From Echinarachnius parma (taxonomy: Eukaryota > Echinodermata > Echinoidea > Clypeasteroida > Echinarachniidae): a stretch of 64,000 nucleotides of DNA. The notes under the pieces are model-generated. The model was not told the origin of the DNA. It saw nothing but the letters and a program-made list of their open reading frames with translations, and did no database searches. This document shows positions 44,641-57,225 of the stretch, piece after piece; the stretch's first letter is position 1, and every line of letters starts with the position of its first letter. A program made the translations under genes and the position numbers. The DNA is taken from the NCBI GenBank assembly GCA_037951105.1, contig JBAMJV010009079.1, positions 1 to 64,000 of the forward strand, written 5' to 3'.

Positions 44641-45454
44641 CTAGTGTATGTGCATTTATGGAAGGTTATATTGACGCATATGAGATAGTATTACACATAC
44701 AGGCCAGTTTTTCGATTCAATAAATCATGTATTTTGTTTCCGTCTTTGGTTTGTCAGTCATACAGTCATAGCGCTCAATCATGTCAATATTGTTATGATA
44801 TTACCATCCTAACGTGTATTATGAATATGCAGCTCTACAAATGTGTATTTGCCATTCAATATCAGACGATATTACCACTCCATGGATCTGATATTCAATC
44901 CAGCGCGGAAGTGTGCAAATTCATACGCGCGTTTATTAATGACGTATGAATGGCTTTGCGCGTGTCTAATGGATACATTTACGCACCTCTGTAAGGTTTT
45001 CGGTTTGGGAAACTTGTATACATGCCGCCGTTGATGGCGCTATATCTGGGGGGGGGGGGGGGGGGGCGACCTTCTCTCCAGGCGCCGCTAGCAGCTAGAG
45101 AAAGTGGTTTGTGAGCGAGTGATAGCAGCGCCGCGGCCCGCATCCGCCGGGCCAGGAGTCCACGCGTGACGTGACGTGACGCGCGTGAAAAGTTTTTGTA
45201 TATCCTCGCTCCGTCATGTCCGGTTGTTTCTATTGTTGTGCATTCGTAGAAGCAGTGAAATTTCTTGGTGATTCTTTTGTTGGACAAAACAGCTTTTATT
45301 TGTCTTGATCCAAAATTTAAAAAGCGAAGCAAGGAACAGGGAAATACTGCGCAGTTGTCGGATGCATAGATAGCAAAAAATGGTACATGAACCACGCAAG
45401 CCTATCATTTTCATGTTATTTCCGTCTTTATTTGTATTATTACGATACGTACTA
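44641..45454. other. No gene seen
   Basis: Includes a G run at about 45049-45066 and GACGTGACGTGACGCG near 45168. The 138-codon minus frame (44979-45395) has no recognisable domain and crosses the homopolymer. Confidence 0.4.
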
Positions 45455-45456
45455 TA

Positions 45457-46484
45457 CAGGGCGTATCAAAAAAAGCGTTACACTTTTGAAAAATCTGTCA
45501 AAATTACATTTCAAAATATTTTGAAGATTTTTTCATGTCGATAGATGCCCAATCGTCTCATATATCAAGTGCCACTAACAAAAAAAATTTTCGTTCAGGC
45601 TTGGGCGAACACTGACTGTTTTTGTCCAGAGTGTGAAAAATGACTTGCGCCAAATTGAAAGAAGAGGGAAAATTAAACCACCGGTCCGTATAAGTAATAC
45701 CATTAAAACAAATTGCTCCTTTGCATAAATTAAGGATTATGTTATGATCATAGGCGTACCCAGGGGGAGGGGTCACCCCCCCCCCCTTAGACCAAACAAT
45801 TTTGGGGGGTTTAACCCCCCCCCCCCCCCCCCAATTTCAAATTTTAACTGTTCTCGAGACCAAATGTCAATGGTCTCGACCGTCATTTTCGATGGACTGT
45901 CTCGACCTCAAAAACTGTGGTCCCGGCCTCGAAAATTTTTCCACGACCACCACCCCCACCCCCCCCCCCCCCCCCCCCGCCCTCGCTTACCGGATTCTTA
46001 ACCACTGGGTCTTGGTATCGGCCTTGAAAATTGTGCACCGGACCTGGTCTTGGTCTTGACAATTTTACAGGTTCTTCGTCTCGGCTTTGAACATTTTCTA
46101 CGAAATCCCCCCCCTCCCGCTGACATAATTGTTTTCTGAACCCCCCCCCCCCCCCCCTTAAAAAATCCTGGGAACACCACTGGTACCCACTGGTTATGCT
46201 AGTCTAGGAATTATCTGGCAAAGAGCAATTTATATGAATGGGAGTACTTACTTGGACTGCTGGATTAATTTTCCCTCTTCTTTCAATTTGGCGCAAGTCA
46301 ATTTTTACACTCTGGACAAAAACAGTCAGTGTTCCCCCAAGCGTGAATGAAAATTTGCTTTGTTAGTGGCAATTGATAGATGAGACCATTGGGCATCTAT
46401 CGACATGAAAAAAACTTCAAAATATTTTGAAATGTAATTTTGACAGATTTTTCAAAAGTGTATCGCTTTTTTTGATACGCCCTG
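45457..46484. mobile_element. Mariner/Tc1-like element with ~270-bp TIRs, TA TSD
   Basis: Left CAGGGCGTATCAAAAAAAGC, right the inverse. Similarity continues about 270 bp inward (CTGACTGTTTTTGTCCAGAG, GCGCCAAATTGAAAGAAGAG on both sides). TA at 45455-45456 and 46485-46486. The middle is filled by a poly-G/poly-C repeat (45745-46190), so no transposase remains. Confidence 0.9.
45745..46190 (+). repeat. Poly-G/poly-C GGTCTCGA repeat nested in the mariner-like element
   Basis: Starts ATAGGCGTACCCAGGGGG, four G/C homopolymers, and degenerate GGTCTCGACC / CTCGAAAACTG units. Same family as 2389-2645. Proline/glycine frames here are artefacts. Confidence 0.7.
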
Positions 46485-46489
46485 TACTA

Positions 46490-47200
46490 TTGTCGTGCCA
46501 AGCCCAAGATCCTGAGTTAACTCGCCGTGATTAGTAATATCTCTTTCGACTTTTAAAACAATAACTGATATTTCCGACACAAATGTAAAGATAACCCTAC
46601 TAATTCAAATTCCTCAAACAAGATATCCGCGAGCTCCATTCATCTTAATTGGTGCAAATAATTGTCTTTTCCCCCTTTTAAATTACGGTAATGACTTCAA
46701 ATTTGGTAGTCTATGCATTCCGAAAAATAGAAAATATCGCGCATATTGCTTGCAGCGCGCGCGTACAGCGCGCAATAAGGAAGTCGGTCGACGTTCAGGC
46801 TGGGGTGAATGTTGTGCATAATTAATCTGCCTCGCTCGGGATGCGATCGGAGAGACAGTCGATGTCTAAATAATAGTACAGCTCTATAATATGCGTGTAC
46901 ACGTTACAGCATAGGACGAGCCCCCCACTAGAGCCCTCCGGCCAGTAGAGGGCTCACTTCCATGAAAGGCTATTGTATTTCTGTGGAAAGGCCGCTCGAA
47001 TACCTCTATAGTACGAGCAAATGGCCCTTCATGGGTTGAAAATGTTTAATCCGTAATTTGAGATTCAATACATTGGTCTTCTTCACTGAACAAGACGGAT
47101 TAAAATGTATATTTTTGTTTGTGTATGTTTTGTTCTGGATAGTATGTATAATAATAATACTACATTGACTGGCTTGTTCTTTTGTAATATATCATAAATA
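46490..47200. other. No gene seen
   Basis: AT-rich to mixed sequence with a GC-rich patch near 46740-46800 (GCGCGCGCGTACAGCGCGCA). Nothing coding. Confidence 0.4.
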
Positions 47201-47204
47201 TTGC

Positions 47205-47905
47205 ATTGTTGTCGATGATGATGACGATAAGGATGACAATGCATGGTGATGATGATGATGATGGTGGTGATGATGATCATCATCATCATAATGATGATGA
47301 TGACGATCGATAATCATGTTGATGATAACAATAATGATGATCACGGTGATGATGATGGGGATGGTGATCATCAGCATAGTGATGCTGACCATGCTGACGA
47401 TTACGATGATCATGTTGATAATGATGGTGGTGATGAAGACGATAATGATGGAGGTGATGATGATGATGATAATGATGATGATGATGATGGTGATTATCAT
47501 CATCATCATTGTGATGACGATGACTATAATCATGGTGATGGTGATGACGATAACGATGGCCATGCATGGTGATGATGATGGTGATGATCATGATCATGAT
47601 CATCATGGTGATGATGATCATGATCGTCATCATTATAATGATGATGATGACGATAATCATGTTGATGATAACAACAATGATGAACATGATCATGATAATA
47701 AGGATGGTGATCATCATCATCATAGTGATGATGATGATAATGATGATGATGATTACGATGATCATGATGGTTATGACGATAATGATGGTGGTGATGATGA
47801 TGTAATGATGATGATCATCATCATCATAATGATGATGATGACTATAATCATGGTGATGATGACAACAATGATGACTATGCATGGTGATGATGATGATAAT
47901 GATGG
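47205..47905 (+). repeat. Large GAT/ATC microsatellite (~700 bp)
   Basis: Long alternation of GATGATGATG and CATCATCATCATAATG blocks, partly palindromic. Frames of 100-200 codons on both strands here are composed only of Met, Ile, Asp, His and Val and are not genes. Confidence 0.95.
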
Positions 47906-48087
47906 GAGAGAAATTTTGACTCCCACTCCGTAGCGTAGGTCAGATTGAATGGAGCAGGGGGAGGGACACGCAAAATTAGAAGGGGCACACATTATATCTT
48001 TGTCTTAAAACAAAAGTGCCATTTTGTTTCCTAGATGGCTTGGTTAAGTTAACTTATTGGGGTACGTCCCACTGTAACTATACAAGA

Positions 48088-51069
48088 GTGTATGCGTGTA
48101 TGGGGGTGTTTGTTTTATGTAATTATAATTGTTATTATAAAATAACAAATCGCTGACCCCCCCCCCCCCCCCCCCCTCCCCTTCAACAAACACGCAAACA
48201 CACTAGAAGGATTAATTTAGAATTGTTTATAATGCATTATAAAGACTCGTGCTTTTGTTGGTCCAGGATTTCCTTAATGATTATTGTTTCATTCACATCA
48301 ACCAAAACGTCTGAGTCATAATCATAAGCGGGTATGATAGTGATAGTCATGATAATGATAATAATGATAATGACCATGGTAATAATGACGATGAAGAGAG
48401 TAATAATGATGACAAAAATAATGATGATTTATTAAAATTTCAACTTAAGAATTATCGGGAAACTGACGAATTTCAAATACAGAAACAGACATTTATTAAA
48501 ATAGCAATTATCAAGTCAAATACAAATAAATAAAGAAAGTCACATTAATACAATAACTATTATTGACACAACTTTATCTTCCAATACCCATTTTACAATA
48601 TATGCAAGATATATGCAAACAAAATCAAGTACTGTACAAATTATAGAATGGTGATGTGCGAACCTATCTCACGTTCTTGCTTCATAATACTCAAATGAAT
48701 GGAGAGACAAGTTTTACAATAATGTAATCAAAATGATACAAAAAGATATAATATTGCACGAGAAATTGACAAACTATTCACATTGATATCAATTTATATG
48801 TATTGATATATTGTTTACATAATTATGTTTAATTTATGAATATATAGAGATGTGAATAATTATAGAATTCTCAAAAGATTTAAATTGTTTTCGAGTGTGT
48901 TTTATGTGTAGTAATTGTGTTATATTAGCCTTTTTTGTCGTTTTTGTCGTTTGGTCGTATCACTATAGGGTGCAAACCAATCAGTAGATGTAAGTGAGTT
49001 TCTCTGAATATTATACAGTCACGTAACTTAGCTTGACCAACACGATTATTTCTCTATAAAAAAAGTGCGTCATTTCTTTGGTGAAAAGGTGTCTTTGAAA
49101 TAGACGTCCACATATAAACAGATTCAACTACATATCAGGATTTAGGCTAAAATAATTAATCAGGAATATTGTGTTTGGCTTCCGTCTTTTGGAATACGGT
49201 TTTATATATAAAAATCTTACTATTAGTGTACATAATATGTAATGAATATATTGTGAAACAGAGTACCCTTTTCAATACAAAAGCTACGTGTGTTATAACA
49301 TAAATACATATTTATTTGTACGATGCAGTCAAACTTTCAATCAATGGCAGGTAATTGTTGCTTTCCGGTTGTATACTGGCTGCAATTATTTGATTATTTC
49401 ACTTTCGGTTTGCAAAGCTTTAATAGTGTTGTTATTATCTTTCAAAACGAAAGTGAAACAACCCAAACACGATTTGGCAATGCTAGAAAAGACATGCATT
49501 TTGAAACTAGAGAGGCGGTATATTTAATAATGAATGTCATATTTGTTAATTGTATTTATCAAAATTGCTTCAACTACTTTCACCCTGATTCATGTTGCCA
49601 TGGAGACAAAGATTGCGTCTGGATGGAATACAATTTTGCTTATCCCTCGCCCTGTACATTTGTTGTCACTCAGTTCAGCTTTCCTATTCTCTTGTATGTT
49701 GTTGCTGTTAATTTTTGTTTTAATAACTGATTGCAAATATTACTTTTTCAACAGTTATTATGCGTGTATGGGGGTGTTTGTTTTATGTAATTATAATTGT
49801 TATTATGAATACTTTAACGATTGCAAAAGTACAAATCCCTCGCCCCCTCCTTCAACAAACGCGCATACACACTGGAAGGATTAGATTATAATGGTTTATA
49901 CTGCATTATAAAGACTCATGCTTTTGTTTGTCCAGGATTTCCTCACTGGTAATTTTTTCATTCACATCAACCAAAACGTCTGAGTCATAATCATAAGCGG
50001 GTATGATAGTGATAGTCATGATAATGATAATAATGATAATGACCATGGTAATAATGACGATGAAGAGAGTAATAATGATGACAAAAATGATGATGATTTA
50101 TTAAAATTTCAACTTAAGAATTATCGGGAAACTGGCGAATTTCAAATACAGAAACAGACATTTATTAAAATAGCAAATATCAAGTCAAATACAAATAAAT
50201 AAAGAAAGTCACATTAATACAATAACTATTATTGACACAACTTTATCTTCCAATACCCATTTTACAATATATGCAAGATATATGCAAACAAAATCAAGTA
50301 CTGTACAAATTATAGAATGGTGATGTGCGAACCTATCTCACGTTCTTGCTTCATAATACTCAAATGAACGATTATTTCTCTATAAAAAAGTGCGTCATTT
50401 CTTTAGTGAAAAGATGTCTTTGAAATAGACGTCCACATATAAACAGATTCAACTACATATCAGGATTTAGGCTAAAATAATTAATCAGGAATATTGTGTT
50501 TGGCTTCCGTCTTTTGGAATACGGTTTTATATATAAAAATCTAACTATTAGTGTAAATAATATGTAATGAATATATATTGTGAAACAAAGTATCTTTTTC
50601 AATTCAAAAGCTACGTATGTCATACAATATATACATATATGTATATGTATTTGGACGATGCAGTCAAATTTTCAATTAATGACAGGTAATTGTTGCTTTC
50701 CGGTTGTATACTGGCTGCAATTATTTGATTAGTTCAGTTTCGTTTTGCAAAGCTTTGATAGTTATTATTAGCTATAATACTTTCAAAACGAAAGTGAAAC
50801 AACCAAAACACGATTTCGCAATGCTAGAAAATACATACATTTTGAAACTAGAGAGGCGGTATATATTATAATGAATGTCATATTGTTATTTAGATGTATC
50901 AGTATTGCTTCAACTACTTTCACCCTGATTCATGTTGCCATGGAGACAAACATTGCATCTGGATGGAATAAAATTTTGAGTACACCTCGCCCTGTACATT
51001 TATTGTCACTCAGTTCAGCTTTTCTATTCTCTGTTATGTTGTTGCTGTCAATTGTTGTTTTAAAAATTG
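48088..51069 (+). repeat. Tandem duplication, ~1.5-kb units (48088-49737 and 49757-51069)
   Basis: Both units run from ATGCGTGTATGGGGGTGTTT, through CAACCAAAACGTCTGAGTCA, GATAATGACCATGGTAATAA and GTGCGAACCTATCTCACGTT, to the TATACTGGCTGCAATTATTT unit also found at 38 kb. Unit 2 lacks about 260 bp of unit 1 near 48690-49050. The second unit lies directly upstream of the signal-peptide exon at 51114. Confidence 0.9.
49323..49730 (+). CDS. 135-codon open frame in repeat copy 2, uncertain
   Basis: An uninterrupted frame from ATG with hydrophobic and Cys-rich stretches (CCHGDKDCVWMEYNF). The homologous copies at 38250 and 50660 have stops and frameshifts in the same frame, so coding is not conserved. 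More likely untranslated or intergenic sequence; recorded because it is the longest non-simple frame in this part. Confidence 0.2.
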   Translation: MQSNFQSMAGNCCFPVVYWLQLFDYFTFGLQSFNSVVIIFQNESETTQTRFGNARKDMHFETREAVYLIMNVIFVNCIYQNCFNYFHPDSCCHGDKDCVWMEYNFAYPSPCTFVVTQFSFPILLYVVAVNFCFNN

Positions 51070-51113
51070 ATTATTAATTTCAAATTTTTGTCAAACAAAT
51101 TTACAAGTTTACG

Positions 51114-51198
51114 ATGGACTTTCTGAAATCCTTGGCGATTTTTATTTTCCTCATCTTTCCATTCGGGAAGCAGAAGACGATGTTGGTTGCCGCCCAAG
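51114..51198 (+). CDS. Signal-peptide exon paralogous to exon 1 of the sushi/Ser-Gly gene
   Basis: ATG, then MDFLKSLAIFIFLIFPFGKQ, KTMLVAAQ and a split Gly codon, donor GTAAGTGC. It matches the 15311-15392 exon in length (85 versus 82 nt), phase (1), and the MDF start and AAQ-G end. Downstream, a strong acceptor (CTCTTTGTTTTTGCAG, exon 51682-51710) joins in phase and stops after HLGTSKSV; another at 52248 stops after GNNPMLF. No cassette, sushi or membrane exon was found up to 64 kb, so this is a truncated copy, a short secreted peptide gene, or the start of a gene that continues outside the window. Confidence 0.6.
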
Positions 51199-51710
51199 GT
51201 AAGTGCAAACATAATTATCTTTTAATTATTGTTGTCATTGTATCATCGACTTATATCTTAACTGAAATACGCATTATAATTCATAAATAATTGTCTCACA
51301 ACATACATTCAATATTATAAACAATTCTCTTTTTAAATATGTGGCCAGTCAACGACAGATATACAGTATACGCAATTTTATTTCGTTTGTTCACATTTAC
51401 TTTTTTACCAAATCTATACGAGGGTACTAATCAATTTACCAATATTTATAACAATGAACATTTACAAAGCGCAGCTAATTCTCTTTCGCTATTGAAGAGC
51501 TCCGTTTAAGTTTTAACAAAAAACAAACCAAACCAGGACGCATACATCTTATGAAAAAGCCTGCATGAACAAATATGTTTTTAATGTCGATTTTAATATA
51601 TCAACATATTCAATTTTCTCAAATAAAATGGTAAGCTGTCCACAAATGCACGGATCTCCAAAGTTCTCTTTGTTTTTGCAGAACATTTAGGAACATCCAA
51701 GAGCGTGTAA

Positions 51711-52980
51711 CACGCGAGCTTCTCGAATGTATACAAACTAGTATGCGATTGGGGCATGACCGTGCATTGCTTTATACAAAATCATCAAAATGTTTCATAA
51801 TAATACGTTTTTTCAAAGGCAACCAATGTACATTTTTTTTTAAAAGAAGAAAAAAAAGGGGCAATGTGACAAAACTTTAATGAGTTACACACAAGTCTAG
51901 AACATGCATTTTATAACTGCTGTAATTGTATTATTTGGGTATCGGGTAAACCAAACAACAGCCCATATTATATTTTTACAATAATTAATTTCACGTATCA
52001 GATTGTTTGAGCACTTTTCAAAGCTAGACTTTTGCTTTGCCCAATATGGTTATAAATTATCGGATTTAACAAATAATACTTAGATAATAAGCTTACATCT
52101 TCAATGTGCATATTACATGATTTCGTTTTTTAAAAAATATTTTCTTTGATTTTTGCATGACGTGTTTGCCCTGTTAGCGTGAGTTCCACCTCGGTGGAAC
52201 TCAACTGGTCACATTTTTTTCTGATGTTGACACTTTTATCTCTTCAGGCAACAATCCCATGCTGTTTTAACTGCCTCCTCCCCCCAGGCCTAGTGCTATC
52301 ATAGAGATAATCTTCTCTGGGCTGCAGTTCACTGTATGACCACTAGTCTATGTTTGCAGACCTCTTCATTCTTATTATGACCTATAAACATTCAGACAGC
52401 ATGTCTATTTAAGTTGTCTGTAGCAGTTATCCTGCCTGTAGACTGTAGTGGACACAAAACTAAATTAATTCTAAAAGTAAAACACCAGTCTCTTTTGAGG
52501 CCAAAAACTTAACCAAGGGAGTAGCATTTATTAAACAATCATTCTGGTAAATGTGCAGTGAAAGATTTTAGCAATGTTTTCCCCAGAATGAGAATTCTCT
52601 CCCCCAGTCTCTTTTATACACACATCTCGCAAACCTTATATAATACTCACACAACCAATGTTATAACCTACAGTATACTTTTACTGAGTAATTACTAAGA
52701 CTAACACTACAAGACTTCTGGTCTAGCTCGGGTCCACTGACCAACGACCTTGGCATACCTCCTCTCTTTTTCCTCACTTCCTCCTCTTGCTGCCAGTAAA
52801 TTGACACATCAGCGCCTAGAGGCTAGTGATAAGAGCGAACAGGGATCAAATAAATTCCCCAAGGTCCAATCTGAACTAGCTTGACAGTGGAAAACCGAGA
52901 CCGCTCGCCAGCGCTGAGGAGAGGTAGTCCCCTAACTACTGTGTAACCTAATGGTGTGAATTTTGTATTGGGCAATCAAA
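51711..52980. other. No gene seen; contains a perfect hairpin
   Basis: At 52181-52202 GAGTTCCACC-TC-GGTGGAACTC is a perfect 10-bp-arm inverted repeat. 52190-52960 differs in composition from its neighbours and could be a solo LTR or another unclassified repeat, but no TSD or LTR ends were established. Confidence 0.35.
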
Positions 52981-52984
52981 TTTA

Positions 52985-53450
52985 AGTTTAGTTTAATATA
53001 ATCGGTGATGATGTTGACGATAATCATGTTAATAACAATAATGATGATCATGGTGATGATGATGGTGGTGGAGATTACGATAATGATGGTGGTGATGATG
53101 ATGTTGATGATGATGGTTATCTCGTCATCATAGTGATTACGATGACTTTAATCATGGTGCTGACGATAATGATGACCATGCATGGCGATGATGATGACGA
53201 TAATCATGTTGATGATAACAATAATGATGATCATGGCGATGCATGATAATGAGGATGGGGATCGTGATGATGATGACGACAATGATGGTGATGATTACGA
53301 TAATCATGGGGATAATAATGAGGATGGTGATCATCATCATAGTGATGATGACCATGGTGATGTTTACGAAGATCATGGTGATAATGATAGTGGTGGTGAT
53401 GACGATAGTAATAGTGGTGATTGTGATGAAAATGATCATGATAATTATCA
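52985..53450 (+). repeat. GAT/ATC microsatellite
   Basis: GATGATGATG with CATGGTGAT and ACGATAATGATG variants. Frames are artefacts. Confidence 0.9.
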
Positions 53451-53454
53451 GTGC

Positions 53455-53610
53455 TGTCGGACTCGAGACCGGTCTCGAGTCCGTTTTTTTCGGGACTCGG
53501 ACTCGGACTCGGACTCGAGCCAAAAAGACTCGGTCTCGGACTCGAACTCGACCAATGGTGACTCGTGACTCGGGCGAAAATCGGGCCGAGACCGGCAACG
53601 AGACCGGCAT
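53455..53610 (+). repeat. (GACTCG)n hexanucleotide repeat
   Basis: GGACTCGGACTCGGACTCG with variants CTCGAGACCGG, next to GATAATTATCAGTGCTGT. The same junction occurs inverted at 55095-55245. Reads as poly-Ser-Asp or poly-Arg-Thr depending on frame. Confidence 0.88.
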
Positions 53611-53619
53611 TTTTTCCGT

Positions 53620-54664
53620 TTTCCCACGTTTATTTATAGTTCATAAAATTACCCAGCGCAAGCAAAAACAAACCCGTTGTTCTAGAGTACCTTGCTCGCT
53701 TGAGTGGCATTCTGGAAAAATGAGTCGTAACATCGCCTCAACAAGCTATTATATGCCTAACTAGACGTTGGGATAAGTCGTTTTATGTTTTGGAACACGT
53801 AAGACACGGTCAAGTATTACGGCCAGAACGTGAATTAATTTAAGAAAGCCTGCGCTGAAGCGACTATAAGCGATATCAGTAAAATGCGTGTGCAAGTACT
53901 TTATCCTCGTCTAGGCTTATTACCGCGCGCTAGCTAATAACGAACAGAAAACAATTGCATCTTCAATCAACAACCATTCATTCAAAAATCATGTCTTCAG
54001 TTTCTCGTATACTGTTTGGGGGTATACGGACCATAGAGAGTTTGTTGATCGTTAAACAAAGAAAAAACATCAAGTAAAATGTAAATTTTGCAGAACGCAC
54101 ACGACCATTACATATACACAACAATTTTGTTATTCAATTTGTTAAAATATGAAGTAGCATGCCTTTACTCTTTATCAGTATTCAGTAATACACTATACAT
54201 ACTCCAGTACTGACATACTCTGATTGTAATAACTTGTGGTAATTCCATGAAAATGTCTACAATGGGCCAAATTTCAAAATCAATTTAGGCTTTTAGCCTC
54301 TTGGGTCCAATAGTTATCAAATGTTCTTAACTGACAGTTTATGGCACAAAACGTGAATTTTCAGATATTTGATATTTCAAAGCATGATGCTAAAAATTGT
54401 GATCTTAAAAGGATTAGAAAATTGCTGAAATGTATGCTTAACTTAAAGATATGCAGCAGTTCCTTATCCACTGTATTTGGGTGAAATTTAAGGGTGACAA
54501 AGATCAACTAAATTCTTCTCTCGTCTGTCACACTTTTTATGAACTTTGTTATTATTATTATTTGTTTGTATTGAATTTGTCTCATACTCCATGTACTCTG
54601 TAATAATAACCTTTCACATTGCCCAGAATCATTTCTGCAAATAACTCTTTGTCATTTCTATATT
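53620..54664. other. No gene seen
   Basis: AT-rich, unique-looking sequence; no exon or repeat recognised. Confidence 0.4.
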
Positions 54665-54954
54665 TTCAAAAGCGATTTTTAAATAGTTGATGATGATCTA
54701 TCTAGTTAATCATTATTTCAATAGAACATCACATGCATTATTTTGTATGAAAAATGGTTGAAACCAATGCCTTTTTAGAAAGCGCCCTCTTGTGTTTTAA
54801 TGGCTCTTAAAAAAAAATGATAACAGGCTTTTTACTTAGTCGTTTGTAATTTTGTATACCTTTCGAGCATGGTGGAGTAATCACTATTAGTTTATAATGT
54901 TACTGTCCAGGTTTGGTTACTAAAGTTCACCCTTACCAAAACTGTACTACCCCT
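54665..54954 (-). mobile_element. Truncated TTAA-family MITE
   Basis: Right end CCAAAACTGTACTACCCCT followed by TTAA (54955-54958), with GGTTTGGTTACTAAAGTTCA just inside. Reversed relative to 38582-39116. Left half missing. Confidence 0.75.
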
Positions 54955-55094
54955 TTAAAATATATAAATTCTCTGACATATAATGGAAGACAAATATTGA
55001 ACCAGACAACTATTTATGTTATAGAGAGTTCACTGTAAGGCATTTAAGTAATGAAACTGATGTGTCATGAAAAGAATTGCAATTTAAGATTTTC

Positions 55095-55420
55095 CCGTTG
55101 GGACTCGGACTCGGACTCGGACTCGGATGTCCGGGACTCGGGACTCGGATGTCCGGGACTCGGACTCGGACTCGGACTCGGACTCGACTCGGACTCCAGG
55201 GACTCGGACTCGGACTCGGACAGGGTGGACTCGACTACAGCACTGATAATTATCATCATCATCATGACGATAATGGTGGTGGTGGAGATGATGATGATCA
55301 TCATCATCATAGTGATCATGATGACTATAATCATCACTATGATGGACCGTGTATGGTGTGGATGATGATGATGGTGATGGTGATGAAGATAATGCTAATG
55401 GTGGTGATGATGATGACGTC
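55095..55420 (-). repeat. (GACTCG)n plus GAT array, inverted relative to 53.0-53.6 kb
   Basis: GGACTCGGACTCGGACTCGG at 55097-55235, then ACAGCACTGATAATTATCAT and a GAT/ATC tract to about 55420. The order mirrors 52985-53610. Confidence 0.85.
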
Positions 55421-55912
55421 GAATGTCAAAGTATGGTATCAAATTGTTGAAAGGAACTATTATAAAACATAAACAAATATCATTGATTGTGGCGTATACT
55501 TAATTACACTAAACTTAAACCTATAGCTGAGAAGAATAAACAATAAACTATAATCGATTGGCTATGTAGGTCGACTAATCCGCTGGACGCGCTCCGTCCA
55601 TTGGACGCAGCGTGGCGGCGGATAAAAGAATCGTTGAGTAACGTGGGAGGTGATATTTTAGTGACGTTCCCTCGCCCCACCATATGGCGAGTATGATGAC
55701 GCCGAGTGAGATGTGATTTGTTAATGGTGCCGACCCCCGGCCCGCGAAATTTTTTTCCCCAAACAGGTTTACCTATTACAGTAAAATCTTGCCTCCTGAT
55801 TGGTTCAAAGGTATACGCTTAATGAATATTCATGTACTGAGCTCTGATCGAAGGTATAGTATTGCGCATGCGCGTGGACTTGTAATATTTGTACGTGTGA
55901 CGTGTTCTGTTA

Positions 55913-57030
55913 GTGCACTGTATTTACTGTACCGACATTTCAATTCCAGACCATGAAATCGCTGATAATTTCAATGATTATTTTGTAAATGCTGCATCCA
56001 ATTTATTGAATGAATCTGTAGATGATGTTTATCCTTATTGTTATTTTAATGTCTCATTTAGTTCCCAATCTATGTTTTTTTGTTCACCTGCAAGTTCTCT
56101 TGAAATTATTGATATTGTTCTTAGAATGAAAAATGCAACAAGCCCTGGATTGTATTATATTTTTATTACTGTTGTGTTAAACCATAGACTTGGTTATACG
56201 CTTAGTATACGAACCTCTATGTAAAATATGTAATTGTTCATTCTCTCATGGTATTTTTCCAACCCAAATGAAAATTGTTTAAAGTCATACCCATTTATAA
56301 GAAAGGTGATTATAGGTTATTTTTGAATTATCGACTTATGTGTATATCGAGAGAGAAGGAGAGAGAAACACTAAACCCGGGATCTGTGATTTGTACCTCA
56401 TATTTCCATGACTAAACTTGTTCTTTCGGAGTCTGAATGGCAACTGGCCTTTATTCTTCATCTTCGATCATGCATACATATCTCACACTAGCTATAACAC
56501 ATGTACACTGTATGTCTGTACAACTCGATGGCTTACATAACCTTGCCTAAGGTGGATGAGGGAGGAAGCTGGGCAGTGTGGTGGTGGGGATATAATGAGA
56601 TGACCATGTGTGGGGTCAGTCGGGGTTGGGCATGGAATGTATGAAATGAGGCGAATTGGGTATGATCATGGAAACATGGGAATGTAATGGAACATCATAA
56701 TAATATATGCATTATACTTATTTACAAACACAATATCGACCAAGTTCCTTATTATCCCACATTTTGAAAGATCCTGGAAAGGTGATTGTACAACCGTTTG
56801 AATTTATTCAAAAACATGATCTGTTATTTTCTAATCAGTTTGGCTTTAGACCTCTACACTCCACCTCGACTACACTACAGCACTTATATACTTTGTTGAC
56901 CATATAACAAGTGCCTTGAAGGCAAAAATATTTTCAATAACTTTAATTTTAGATTTATCAAAGGCATTTGACTGCCTAGATCATCATATTTTGATAAATA
57001 AACTCAATAGATATGGTACTAAATGGTACT
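55913..57030 (+). pseudogene. CR1/Jockey-like LINE reverse transcriptase fragment, interrupted
   Basis: First piece has IADNFNDYFVNAASNLLNES and IIDIVLRMKNATSPGLYYI, the region just before the RT palm. It continues in another frame as KVIPIYKKGDYRLFLNYR (about 56280-56335). After an insertion it resumes as YRPSSLLSHILK, LLFSNQFGFRPLHSTSTTLQ and, shifted, ITLILDLSKAFDCLDHHILI (56932-56994), the RT block with the first catalytic Asp. No YADD part. Dead fragment. Confidence 0.85.
56336..56733. mobile_element. 398-bp insertion in the LINE fragment, 7-bp TSD
   Basis: The conserved NYRP codons of the RT are split: TATCGAC is found at 56329-56335 and again at 56734-56740, and the RT frame continues after the second copy. 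The insert has no clear inverted ends or tRNA boxes, so its class is unknown; a short retroposon is possible. Confidence 0.7.
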
Positions 57031-57049
57031 GAATTGGTCTATGCAGGTG

Positions 57050-57172
57050 TGAGTGTTTGTGTGTGTGTGTGTGTGTTGCCCTATGAGTTCAGTTTGTATT
57101 GTGTGTGATATGTGTTAGTTCATTTTGCCCTCGCTGCCCCCAATACCAAAAAGCTTGTGTGTGTGTGTGTGT

Positions 57173-57222
<50 letters not shown>

Positions 57223-57225
57223 AAT
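57050..57225 (+). repeat. (TG)n microsatellite
   Basis: Two GT-rich runs, the longer at 57156-57221; minus frames are Thr-His artefacts. Confidence 0.95.

Noticed and set aside
47243..47933. Open frames of 100-205 codons on both strands
   Set aside because: They consist almost only of Met, Ile, Asp, His and Val from GAT/ATC repeats; all frames are open for the same reason.
53152..53764. 152- and 173-codon frames with Arg-Thr or Ser-Asp repeats
   Set aside because: Translations of (GACTCG)n and GAT microsatellites, open on both strands.
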